DNA of 6,523 nucleotides from Bacteroidetes bacterium 4572_114 (GTDB lineage: Bacteria; Bacteroidota; Bacteroidia; Bacteroidales; 4484-276): NCBI GenBank assembly GCA_002254335.1, contig NIVA01000101.1, positions 1 to 6,523 on the forward strand. Direction: 5' to 3'. The notes below the pieces were generated by a model. The model was not told the origin of the DNA, did no database searches, and worked only from the letters and a program-made list of their open reading frames with translations. Positions within the stretch are counted from its first letter, which is position 1. Each line of letters starts with the position of its first letter. The position numbers were made by a program, and so were the translations under genes. Positions 1 through 6,067 of this stretch are shown here, one piece after another.

Positions 1-1289
1 CCAGCGTCAACTGTTGGCAATGCCTGTATGGTCAATGTCATATCATCCGAAACACTAACAGTACACGGTTCGATAGGTTCAGCAGTCAGGGTTAATGTTA
101 CAACACCATTTGTTTTATCATTGATTCCAGGTGTGTACTCAGTTATTAAATTAGTAGGGCCATTAAAAGTTCCATCACCACTTGTTGTCCAAAAGTAGGG
201 GCCATCGGAGTTACTTACATTTGGATTAGTAATGTATGTTTCACCAGTACAAATTAGAGTATCATTTCCGGCATCAACATCAGGAAGCATTTGGAAACAG
301 AGGGTCATAAAGTCTTCTGAAGAAATAGTGCAGGGATAAATTGGAGATGCTGCTACCCCAAGTTCAATACATCCAATCATATAGTCTATTGGACTTGGGA
401 AATAAATAGGTTCAAATAATGTGTCATCATCAAATCCTCCACCGCCACTTATTACAAACCACTGTAATTGCGAATAATTATCTGCTATTACCAATCCGGT
501 AAAATCCATTACCTCGCCTTCGCAAATAGTTGTATCATTGGGTGAAATGTTGATGCTTGGGGCAGGGGCAACCGTAATATCAAAATAACAGGTATCATTA
601 CAAATACTTCCGCCCGGGAAGGTGTAGCCTATATTAAATGTTCCTGATCCGGTAAGGGAGGGGTCGAAATGATAATCCGAACCCCCATTTGGCACAACCC
701 CAAGCCCAAAGTAGATTCCATTTGGAGGTGTACCTCCATTCAATGATAGAATGGTATCTGAACAAATAGTTGTATCATTTGGGCAAACAACTTCTGGGGG
801 TATTTCAATAACAGTGATGCTAAATGAACAAGAATCTTTGCAAGTAGAAATAAGATCGGTGTAAGTATAAGTGATGGTGTGGGGGCCTATGCCGGCATTT
901 ATTGGGGAGAACGAACCACCAGTAACACCATTGCCTGAATATTCACCACCTTCCGGGGTTGCTCCCGTAAGTTCAAACGGATCGGAATCTGCACAAACAG
1001 CATAGTCATCCGGGCATGTTACTACAGGTAATGGGTTTACTGTGAAACTTAATGATCCTGTGGCATCAAGGCAAGGCTCAAATGCAATGGCATTAAGGGT
1101 AATATCAACCGGGCCTATATAACCAGCATCAAGCTCAAAGAATAAACCATTCATTATACCGGCTTCCGGTGGGGTAACCACCCACTCAGTTGTTTCGGCA
1201 TTTAAAACAACAACGCCTGAAAAATCAATTATCAGTTCATTACCGAAACAAACATCTTCCTGACTGAGTGGCCAGTTATTGATTTCAAC
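1..1289 (-). repeat. Array of about five Ig-like domain repeats within the adhesin gene
   Basis: Repeat starts fall near residues 200, 290, 368, 448, 536 and 625, giving a period of 80-90 residues. The units are diverged as protein. However, the bases encoding DTTIC are identical over 17 nt (caaatagttgtatcatt on the plus strand) at 523-539 and 763-779, exactly 240 bases (80 codons) apart. The last unit begins at the window edge, so the array continues to the left. I placed domain edges by eye from the PNDTTIC/DAGNDT motifs, so they are accurate only to about 10 residues. Confidence 0.6.
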
Positions 1290-1886
1290 ATCACTGCATG
1301 GTGGAATGAGTGATAAATTAACAATGATGTTAGCGTTACATAAATATGTGCCAATTTCCGCAACATCATAAATAATATCCGTATCAGAATCCCAAACCTT
1401 ATAATAATAGTTTAATCCCTCTTCTTCCAGGCAATTGAAAAAAACCTCCAATGGCACTTTGCCCCAGAAGAAATCTTCCACCCCACGGCATAAACCCGTG
1501 ATAAGGTCAAATGCTGCTACCTTTCCGTTGAGGACAGTTATATCTCCCATCGTGGCACTATTCACCAAAACCAGCATTGAGTTTGGTGGGGGATCTTCAA
1601 GTGTCCATATCGGCTCACCTTCCACGGAATTATCGATAGTAATTTGGGGTATTTCAATTCTTTTCAGTGGGGCGATGTTAAAGGAAGGTTTGATAACACC
1701 AGTATCTGATACAGGGATTTTGTCTTGAATTATCGGTAAACCATTTGCATTTCTGTAATTGCAGTTATGAAATGATCCTATAGGTAAGGTATTTACCTCT
1801 AAAGTATTCCCTGCCAGGGCTATCCCACTAACTGAGAAAGTCAACAATATTAACCAAACTTTAACACGCCAAACGTTATATAACAT
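1..1886 (-). CDS. Secreted Ig-like repeat protein, probable T9SS cell-surface adhesin (3' end beyond the window)
   Basis: I translated the minus strand from ATG 1886 to the window edge: 628 codons without a stop, so the C-terminus lies outside. Residues 1-25 look like a signal peptide: basic R7/K9, a hydrophobic run, and ALA before a likely cut after A25. Residues about 80-180 form an N-terminal domain with 'GKVAAFD...LCRGVEDFFWG...YYYKVWDSDTDIIYDV', which resembles a beta-domain common in Bacteroidota secreted proteins. From about residue 200 onward come Ig-like units of 80-90 residues. Their starts carry the motif (C/S)PNDTTIC or DAGNDTLIC, and short proline linkers (NPLP, APAPS, LPDV, LPTV) separate them. 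The unit at about residue 536 has the typical 'WTTSGDGTFNG...TEYTPG' pattern. Inference: a long exported protein, probably with a C-terminal T9SS signal beyond the edge. Its partner or substrate cannot be read from sequence. The start is set by a strong Shine-Dalgarno at 1892-1901. Confidence 0.85.
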   Translation of the reverse strand, partial: MLYNVWRVKVWLILLTFSVSGIALAGNTLEVNTLPIGSFHNCNYRNANGLPIIQDKIPVSDTGVIKPSFNIAPLKRIEIPQITIDNSVEGEPIWTLEDPPPNSMLVLVNSATMGDITVLNGKVAAFDLITGLCRGVEDFFWGKVPLEVFFNCLEEEGLNYYYKVWDSDTDIIYDVAEIGTYLCNANIIVNLSLIPPCSDVEINNWPLSQEDVCFGNELIIDFSGVVVLNAETTEWVVTPPEAGIMNGLFFELDAGYIGPVDITLNAIAFEPCLDATGSLSFTVNPLPVVTCPDDYAVCADSDPFELTGATPEGGEYSGNGVTGGSFSPINAGIGPHTITYTYTDLISTCKDSCSFSITVIEIPPEVVCPNDTTICSDTILSLNGGTPPNGIYFGLGVVPNGGSDYHFDPSLTGSGTFNIGYTFPGGSICNDTCYFDITVAPAPSINISPNDTTICEGEVMDFTGLVIADNYSQLQWFVISGGGGFDDDTLFEPIYFPSPIDYMIGCIELGVAASPIYPCTISSEDFMTLCFQMLPDVDAGNDTLICTGETYITNPNVSNSDGPYFWTTSGDGTFNGPTNLITEYTPGINDKTNGVVTLTLTAEPIEPCTVSVSDDMTLTIQALPTVDA

Positions 1887-1891
1887 TCCAT

Positions 1892-1901
1892 CCTCCTTTT
1901 T
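1892..1901 (-). promoter_or_regulatory. Strong Shine-Dalgarno site (AAAAAGGAGG) that decides the adhesin start
   Basis: On the minus strand AAAAAGGAGG is followed by five bases (ATGGA) and then ATG at 1886. A second ATG at 1891-1889 touches the Shine-Dalgarno directly and is out of frame, reaching a stop after 13 codons, so 1886 is the better start. Bacteroidota genes usually have AT-rich leaders without a clear Shine-Dalgarno, and the other genes here fit that, so this site stands out. Confidence 0.7.
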
Positions 1902-2109
1902 AGTTATCAGTTTTATATAAAAAAACCGGGTTTACAAAAAATGCAAACTATTTAAATCGCCTTGCCAAAACCTTCGACAAAGATAAAGAATCCCCAAAAT
2001 GGACGAGTTGCTTGATTTGGTTAATAAAAACCCGAGAGCGAAAATAGGAATTAAAAGCCAATTGGAATGGTGGCATAGTATAATTTAAAAATCATCTAAA
2101 TAATAGAAG
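1902..2109. other. Intergenic stretch between adhesin and OmpA terminator; possible decayed plus-strand gene end
   Basis: No intact gene is visible. The plus strand holds a 29-codon open frame from ATG 1999 to TAA 2088, with product MDELLDLVNKNPRAK... ending in EWWHSII. Just upstream in another frame, roughly 1925-1998, the translation NANYLNRLAKTFDKDKESPK reads naturally into it if one frameshift is allowed at the CCCCAAAA run at 1992-1999. This could be the degraded C-terminus of a gene that once ended at the hairpin at 2110-2145. I cannot name a family, and chance is a fair alternative in AT-rich sequence. The stretch also holds the candidate adhesin promoter. Confidence 0.2.
1978..1985 (-). 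promoter_or_regulatory. Candidate -7 box (TATCTTTG) for the adhesin gene
   Basis: The minus strand reads TATCTTTG, an exact match to the Bacteroidota -7 consensus TAnnTTTG. It lies about 90 bases upstream of the adhesin ATG, implying a leader of roughly 85 bases. I do not see a clear TTG/TTTG -33 element at the usual spacing; the nearest TTTTGGGG is too close. An 8-base degenerate motif can occur by chance. Confidence 0.35.
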
Positions 2110-2145
2110 CTAAAAGGGCAGTCCCATTTAGAACTGCCCTTTTAG
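2110..2145 (-). terminator. Hairpin terminator after the OmpA-like gene, possibly bidirectional
   Basis: Arms 2110-2122 and 2133-2145 are perfect 13-bp complements (ctaaaagggcagt / actgcccttttag) around a 10-base loop. Three further outer pairs, one of them G-U, can be added. The hairpin begins about 60 bases after the OmpA stop. The U-rich bases sit at the foot of the stem on both strands, so it could also stop transcription coming from the left on the plus strand. Confidence 0.8.
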
Positions 2146-2207
2146 TTTAATCCGTTAAAAACCGGTCTGCATAGAGGTGAAAATTAGTATTTCCCAGCTT
2201 ATATGCA

Positions 2208-3566
2208 TTATTCCTTAACATTAATTTCAACCCGTCTGTTCTTTGCTTGCCCTTCCCTGGTGTTGTTTGGCGCAATTGGATTTTGAATGCCAAAACCATT
2301 TGCTTCCAATCTTGAGGGATCGATACCTTTGTTGGTGAAATATTTCTTCACACTGTTGGCACGTTCTTTTGAGAGTTTTAGGTTAAAATCTTTAGGGCCG
2401 GTAATATCAGTGTACCCATATATGGTGAACCTGGTATCGGGATAATCATTCATGATTTTAACAATATTGTCCAGTTCATCAAAAGATTCTTTAAGGATTG
2501 TTGAGCTACTGATTTCAAATTCAATGTCTTCAGTATTAAACCCAATCAATTCCTTTACCTCTACGGGAACAATAACAGGCAACGGGCATCCCTTTTTACT
2601 TGCAGGGCCAGCTTCATTAGGACATTTATCCAAATGATCGGGAACACCATCTCCATCATTATCAGGGCAACCATTAAACTCGGCCAGGCCGGCAATATCG
2701 GGGCAGTTATCCAAATGGTCAGGTATGCCATCCCCATCTTTATCGGGGCAACCGTTAAATTCAGCTAAACCGCCAACCTGTGGACATTCATCTTTTTGGT
2801 CGATAATACCATCTCCATCGGTATCAGGGCAACCATTAAATTCGGCCAAACCTGCAACTTGTGGGCAGGCATCGTCATTATCAGGGATACCATCACCATC
2901 AGTATCCGGACATCCGTCAAATTCAGCAAGGCCATAAACTTCCGGGCATAAATCGCGTTTGTCAATAATTCCATCACCATCTTGGTCCTTAACCTTTCCA
3001 AACCTGGTTACCAGGCCAATAGAATAATGCATGTAATCGTTAAAGTCCCAGTTATAATCGTATGCACCCTGGAAGTTGACCCCTAACTTTTCGATAAACC
3101 AAATGTTGATCCCAATACCCATTGAACTGGATAAATAGGCAATCTCATCAATGGAGGAACCATTCATGCCAAGATAAATGTATGGATCGAACCAACTGGT
3201 TTCATTCAGCAAATAATCATTTGCAAACTTATATTCCAGTTGTACGCCATACTTCCAAAATTTATCCCCTGTTATCGTCCTGTCTAATGGGATCAGGTTA
3301 AGCTTTTCAGGCTCAAATTTAACATTTGCCACCAATGCTGAGGCATTAAAAGATTTGTTGATGTTCCGTCCGAGCCTAATCATGCCCGGTATGGTGTTTC
3401 CCATCCAACAGGCATTAGTAAACTGTTCTCCGAGACTAAGATCAATAACATGAAAATCAACATAATTAGTGCTTACACCAATTAACCATGGGTTTTCCGA
3501 ATCCTGCGCCCGTACAGTTGCGCCCAGCGCAAAAACAATTGTAAGAAGTAGTAGGATTTTTTTCAT
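2208..3566 (-). CDS. OmpA-family outer membrane protein with TSP type 3 repeats
   Basis: 452 residues. A signal peptide covers residues 1-20 (MKK, Leu-rich core, VRA before Q21); there is no lipobox cysteine. Residues 21-190 are rich in alternating aromatic and polar strands and end in VTRFG, consistent with a small outer membrane beta-barrel. Residues 194-328 are five tandem 27-residue thrombospondin type 3 repeats of form DxDGDGIPDxxDxCPxxxGLAEFNGCP, which bind calcium through the Asp residues. Residues about 338-450 are an OmpA C-terminal domain. It has YGYTD and LSKERA, with D387 and R402 15 residues apart as in E. coli OmpA D271/R286, the pair that holds diaminopimelate of peptidoglycan; it ends with NRRVEI. 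Role: a structural link between outer membrane and cell wall. It appears to be transcribed alone, with terminators on both sides. I found no convincing promoter upstream. Confidence 0.93.
   Translation of the reverse strand: MKKILLLLTIVFALGATVRAQDSENPWLIGVSTNYVDFHVIDLSLGEQFTNACWMGNTIPGMIRLGRNINKSFNASALVANVKFEPEKLNLIPLDRTITGDKFWKYGVQLEYKFANDYLLNETSWFDPYIYLGMNGSSIDEIAYLSSSMGIGINIWFIEKLGVNFQGAYDYNWDFNDYMHYSIGLVTRFGKVKDQDGDGIIDKRDLCPEVYGLAEFDGCPDTDGDGIPDNDDACPQVAGLAEFNGCPDTDGDGIIDQKDECPQVGGLAEFNGCPDKDGDGIPDHLDNCPDIAGLAEFNGCPDNDGDGVPDHLDKCPNEAGPASKKGCPLPVIVPVEVKELIGFNTEDIEFEISSSTILKESFDELDNIVKIMNDYPDTRFTIYGYTDITGPKDFNLKLSKERANSVKKYFTNKGIDPSRLEANGFGIQNPIAPNNTREGQAKNRRVEINVKE
2583..2987 (-). repeat. 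Five tandem 81-bp units encoding TSP type 3 calcium-binding repeats
   Basis: Residues 194-220, 221-247, 248-274, 275-301 and 302-328 of the OmpA-like protein align end to end at exactly 27 residues (81 bp) each, with Asp-rich DxDGDG at the start and two cysteines per unit. The first four share GLAEF(N/D)GCP; the fifth has diverged to GPASKKGCP. Synonymous differences between units mean the array is not a very recent duplication. Open frames in other phases across this block are by-products of the repeats. Confidence 0.9.
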
Positions 3567-3805
3567 AAGATTATTATTTTAATTAGTAACTAAAACGAAA
3601 CTTCTGTTCAACCGAATCCATAAGTTTTAAGGATTGTTGTTACAAATACTTTTCTTTAATAATATAAAAAACATGTTCTATTAATCTATATATTGCTGGG
3701 TGGTATATATCTATTGGGGAGACGTAAATAAATCGTAAAAAAAGAACTATAATCCTACCCGTTAGCATTGATCTGCTGAAAAAATCAATGTAAAAGTAAT
3801 AAAAA
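3567..3805. other. Intergenic leader of the OmpA-like gene, with a weak extra hairpin
   Basis: AT-rich, no gene seen. A 7-bp hairpin CATTGAT/ATCAATG lies at 3766-3790 (loop 11 bases), about 15 bases beyond the nifU terminator in the direction of transcription; it could be a backup stop or chance. The OmpA promoter should lie here, but no exact TAnnTTTG is present on the minus strand. The nearest candidates (GTATTTG near 3643-3649, TATGGATT further down) each miss the consensus. Confidence 0.4.
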
Positions 3806-3831
3806 AAGCATCACTTTTTCAAATGATGCTT
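3806..3831 (-). terminator. Rho-independent terminator of the mrp-nifU unit
   Basis: Arms aagcatca (3806-3813) and tgatgctt (3824-3831) form an 8-bp stem with a 10-base loop. On the minus strand the stem runs straight into a run of seven T (3807-3801), then TATTACTTTT. This is a classical intrinsic terminator, starting 26 bases after the stop of the NifU-like gene. Confidence 0.82.
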
Positions 3832-3856
3832 AAATTTAAAAAAAATGTGTGAAAGT

Positions 3857-4111
3857 TTAATAATCCAGGTTGACTGCTTCAACGGATTTTACTTGTGGAA
3901 TGGCTTTTTTCATAGCTGTTTCCACTCCGTTTTTAAGGGTCATCGTACTGTGAGGGCATGATCCACACGCACCAAGGAGACGTACATTTACCACATTATC
4001 ATCAGTCATTTCAATGAATTCTATATCGCCGCCATCTTGCTGTAAGTATGGCCTGATTTGGTCAATAACATTTTCTACTTTGGTGGTGATATCTTCTTTT
4101 TTACTTTCCAT
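3857..4111 (-). CDS. NifU C-terminal-domain protein, Fe-S cluster scaffold/carrier
   Basis: 84 residues, the usual size of stand-alone NifU C-terminal (NFU-type) domains. The core PYLQQDGGDIEFIE (residues 21-34) and GACGSCPHSTMTLKNGVE (47-64) are diagnostic. C49 and C52 form the CxxC that, in this family, holds a [4Fe-4S] cluster between two subunits for transfer to client proteins in the cytoplasm. It follows mrp with a 70-base gap containing no terminator, so co-transcription is likely. A near-consensus TAATTTTT in that gap could give a weak second promoter, but this is speculative. The start at 4111 gives the normal family N-terminus; the leader is AT-rich without a Shine-Dalgarno. NfuA-like A-type domains are absent, so it is not a full NfuA. 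Confidence 0.92.
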   Translation of the reverse strand: MESKKEDITTKVENVIDQIRPYLQQDGGDIEFIEMTDDNVVNVRLLGACGSCPHSTMTLKNGVETAMKKAIPQVKSVEAVNLDY

Positions 4112-4181
4112 GATATTATTTTGTTAGTATTGAAAAATTAATGGTTTATTTGGTTATTAGCTACGATTTATAAATTTTATT

Positions 4182-5246
4182 TTATGCAAACGGCGAACCT
4201 TTTGGCGTATTCAACTGGCTTATTATGTTCCCTGCCAATTTTTCAAATGCCAATGATTCAGGGTCTGCATCATCTAAAAGTGAAACAGGTTTTCCCGTAT
4301 CCCCCGACTCACAAATCCCCTGCACCAAAGGTATCTCGCCCAATAGAGGGACATTTGCCTCTGCTGCCAGCTTTTTGCCCCCCTCTTTTCCGAAAATGTA
4401 GTATTTGTTTTTGGGCAGTTCTGCGGGGGTAAACCAGGACATATTCTCAATCAAACCTAAAATGGGAACTTTAATCTTGTCGGAATTAAACATGCTGAAT
4501 GCTTTTCGGGCATCGGCAAGTGCAACTTCCTGGGGCGTGCTTACAATGGCAATACCCGACACAGAGACTTCCTGCACGATTGTAAGATGGATATCACCAG
4601 TACCGGGAGGTAAGTCGATGACAAGATAATCCAGTTCGCCCCAATCGGTATCGCCCAATAATTGGTTTAATGCATTTGATGCCATTGGCCCCCGCCAGAT
4701 TAATGCCTGTGACGGATCGACGAAAAAGCCAATCGATAGGATTTTTATACCATATTTCTCAATTGGGATTATTACATCCTTACCATTTCTTTTTTCGGCC
4801 ATTGGCTTAGCGTCCATCAGGCCAAACATAAGTGGTATTGACGGCCCATAAATATCAGCATCCAACAAACCAACCTTTGCCCCTGTTTTTTTTAGTGATA
4901 CGGCAAGGTTTGCCGACACGGTGGATTTGCCTACGCCACCCTTCCCTGAGGCTACTGCAATAATATGTTTAATACCTGCCAGGGCATCTTCTTTTATTGC
5001 TTTTATGGTTATGTTCCCCTTTATTTGCACATCTTCGCCCAGCGATTTAACAAGGGCGTCAATACAACCCTGTTCAACAATGGCCGCACTTTTATCGTTT
5101 GGCCCAGGGAACAGCAACGTTAAGCTGATGCGTTTTCCTTCGATATTGATGTCGTCCACCATTTTAAGTGATATGATATTATCACTTTTGGGGAAATAGA
5201 TCACCTCTTTTAGGGCTTCAATTACCTGTTCTCTTGTAAATGACAT
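4182..5246 (-). CDS. mrp: Mrp/ApbC family P-loop ATPase, Fe-S cluster carrier
   Basis: 354 residues. Residues 1-85 are an MIP18-like (DUF59) domain often fused to Mrp. The ATPase follows. Walker A is GKGGVGKST at 101-109 with the MinD-type deviant lysine, the next motif is DADIYGPS at 129-136, and Walker B is YLVIDLPPGTGD at 207-218. In this family ATP-dependent dimers carry a [4Fe-4S] cluster to apo-proteins in the cytoplasm. The usual C-terminal CxxC just before the IFG.GG segment is not there: the stretch reads MSWFTPAELPKNKYYIFGKEGG (residues 269-290, first M at 269), with no cysteine. The only cysteines are C61 and C311. From memory this variant is usual in Bacteroidota Mrp. It is followed by the NifU-domain gene, and a -7-like box lies 38 bases upstream. 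Confidence 0.95.
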   Translation of the reverse strand: MSFTREQVIEALKEVIYFPKSDNIISLKMVDDINIEGKRISLTLLFPGPNDKSAAIVEQGCIDALVKSLGEDVQIKGNITIKAIKEDALAGIKHIIAVASGKGGVGKSTVSANLAVSLKKTGAKVGLLDADIYGPSIPLMFGLMDAKPMAEKRNGKDVIIPIEKYGIKILSIGFFVDPSQALIWRGPMASNALNQLLGDTDWGELDYLVIDLPPGTGDIHLTIVQEVSVSGIAIVSTPQEVALADARKAFSMFNSDKIKVPILGLIENMSWFTPAELPKNKYYIFGKEGGKKLAAEANVPLLGEIPLVQGICESGDTGKPVSLLDDADPESLAFEKLAGNIISQLNTPKGSPFA

Positions 5247-5284
5247 TTAATTTTTTATTAAAAATGAATAAATTTTTGCGGCTG

Positions 5285-5292
5285 CAAAATTA
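5285..5292 (-). promoter_or_regulatory. Probable -7 box (TAATTTTG) of mrp
   Basis: The minus strand reads TAATTTTG, an exact fit to the Bacteroidota TAnnTTTG box, ending 38 bases before the mrp ATG and predicting a leader of about 30 bases. No obvious TTG -33 element is seen at the expected distance; the upstream bases are AT-rich. Position and match together make this the best promoter candidate in the window. Confidence 0.5.
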
Positions 5293-5410
5293 AGAAAATA
5301 ACTAATTGAATTAGATGTGTTTTATTTTTTTGGCTAATTTAGAGGGATTTATAAACAAGGCCGTTAAGTAAAATTATTTGGTTCTACCACGAATTTAGTG
5401 GGTAATGCTA

Positions 5411-5627
5411 AACAACAAATTTCAAAACATAAATAACAAAAAAAACTCAATATAGAAAATTCAAATTTCAAAAATAAAAAGGATAATTCTAATAACACAC
5501 TGATTTAAAGAGATTTTATAAGATACAAGTTGACAATTTTTAAATACTATGATTTTAGTAGTTTGTATTTTTGAATTTAATTATTGGAATTTATTTGAAA
5601 TTTATTATTTGCTATTTGTAGTTTGTT
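5411..5627. repeat. Degenerate AT-rich inverted repeat in the ATL-mrp gap
   Basis: The left block (about 5411-5475) is made almost only of A, C and T words such as aacaaatttcaaaacataaa. The right block (about 5560-5627) is its mirror in T and G, such as gaaatttattatttgctatt. Reading the right block in reverse complement gives AACAAACTACAAATAGCAAATAATAAATTT..., which aligns loosely to the left block by eye. The word gtagtttgt also recurs at 5558 and 5618. The gap 5247-5664 holds no gene. I recall similar CAAATxxCAAAT-type intergenic repeats in Bacteroidota genomes. Low complexity inflates the apparent match. Confidence 0.4.
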
Positions 5628-5664
5628 AACCGGATCCATTAAAATTGCAGTAGTAACAATGATT

Positions 5665-6003
5665 TTAAATATTTAGTTCAACTGACGGATCCCAGAAGTG
5701 CTTTTCAAATTCCAGGATTTTATCATTTTCAACGGCAATACCTTCGCCTTCCAATAATTGCTTCATAACATCGGGGCCTCCAAAGTGGTATTTGCCGGTT
5801 AGCAAACCATTTCTGTTGACTACCCTGTGTGCCGGAATATTTTCTGCAGGGCGGTGCGATTTGTTCATTGCCCAGCCCACCATCCGTGCCGACCCCTTTG
5901 TGCCGAGGTATTCGGCAATGGCCCCATAACTTGTTACCCGTCCCGAAGGGATTAGCTTCGCCACTTTATACACTTTTTCGAAAAAAGGTCCATCTGAATT
6001 CAT
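5665..6003 (-). CDS. Alkyltransferase-like (ATL) DNA repair protein, MGMT DNA-binding domain without acceptor cysteine
   Basis: 112 residues, matching stand-alone ATL proteins. SGRVTSYGAIAEYLG (residues 20-34) is the family helix-turn-helix region with Tyr26. SARMVGWAMNKS (38-49) carries Arg40 in the place of the arginine finger that fills the gap left by a flipped base. The active-site motif PCHRV of true O6-alkylguanine transferases is PAHRV here (57-61), with Ala58 instead of Cys. So the protein should bind O6-alkylguanine and not repair it itself; known ATL proteins hand lesions to nucleotide excision repair. The start at 6003 is the only ATG that gives the full domain, since an in-frame stop lies upstream at 6045. 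It sits 14 bases beyond the stem of the neighbour's terminator, leaving no obvious room for its own promoter. Confidence 0.93.
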   Translation of the reverse strand: MNSDGPFFEKVYKVAKLIPSGRVTSYGAIAEYLGTKGSARMVGWAMNKSHRPAENIPAHRVVNRNGLLTGKYHFGGPDVMKQLLEGEGIAVENDKILEFEKHFWDPSVELNI

Positions 6004-6017
6004 GTGATGAAAATAAA

Positions 6018-6044
6018 AAAAGTCCCGGCAAGACCGGGACTTTT
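6018..6044 (-). terminator. Strong intrinsic terminator of the T9SS-exported gene
   Basis: Arms aaaagtcccgg (6018-6028) and ccgggactttt (6034-6044) form a perfect 11-bp stem with a 5-base loop. On the minus strand the stem merges into seven T (6021-6015), then ATTTT. It begins 23 bases after the stop codon at 6068. It ends just before the ATL start codon at 6003. Confidence 0.9.
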
Positions 6045-6067
6045 AATAATATTTTGATCAAAAGATT

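Noticed and set aside
722..740. Small palindrome GGAGGT-GT-ACCTCC
   Set aside because: Two-base loop inside coding sequence (Gly-Thr-Pro-Pro); most likely coding coincidence, not a regulatory hairpin.
1435..1728. 97-residue plus-strand open frame
   Set aside because: It lies fully antisense to the continuous adhesin frame, has no family resemblance, and is a shadow.
2583..2987. CRISPR-like regular repeats
   Set aside because: The 81-bp periodicity is contiguous, in frame and encodes TSP3 repeats; there are no spacers.
2452..3001. Open frames on both strands across the OmpA repeats (2452-2637 +, 2725-2937 +, 2765-3001 -)
   Set aside because: They are out-of-phase readings of the 81-bp TSP3 units; their repeated PSPSxSGQPLNSA-like text is a by-product of the repeats.
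3600..3660. Possible promoter of the OmpA-like gene (TTTG near 3643 with TATGGATT 20 bases downstream)
   Set aside because: Spacing is plausible, but the -7 element matches TAnnTTTG poorly, so I do not list it as a promoter.
4184..5199. Plus-strand open frames of 74-92 residues opposite mrp
   Set aside because: All are antisense to an intact, strongly recognisable Mrp and show no protein-like features.
5380..5402. Short stem TACCAC/GTGGGTA
   Set aside because: Six pairs with a bulge and no T-run; too weak to call a terminator or regulatory structure.
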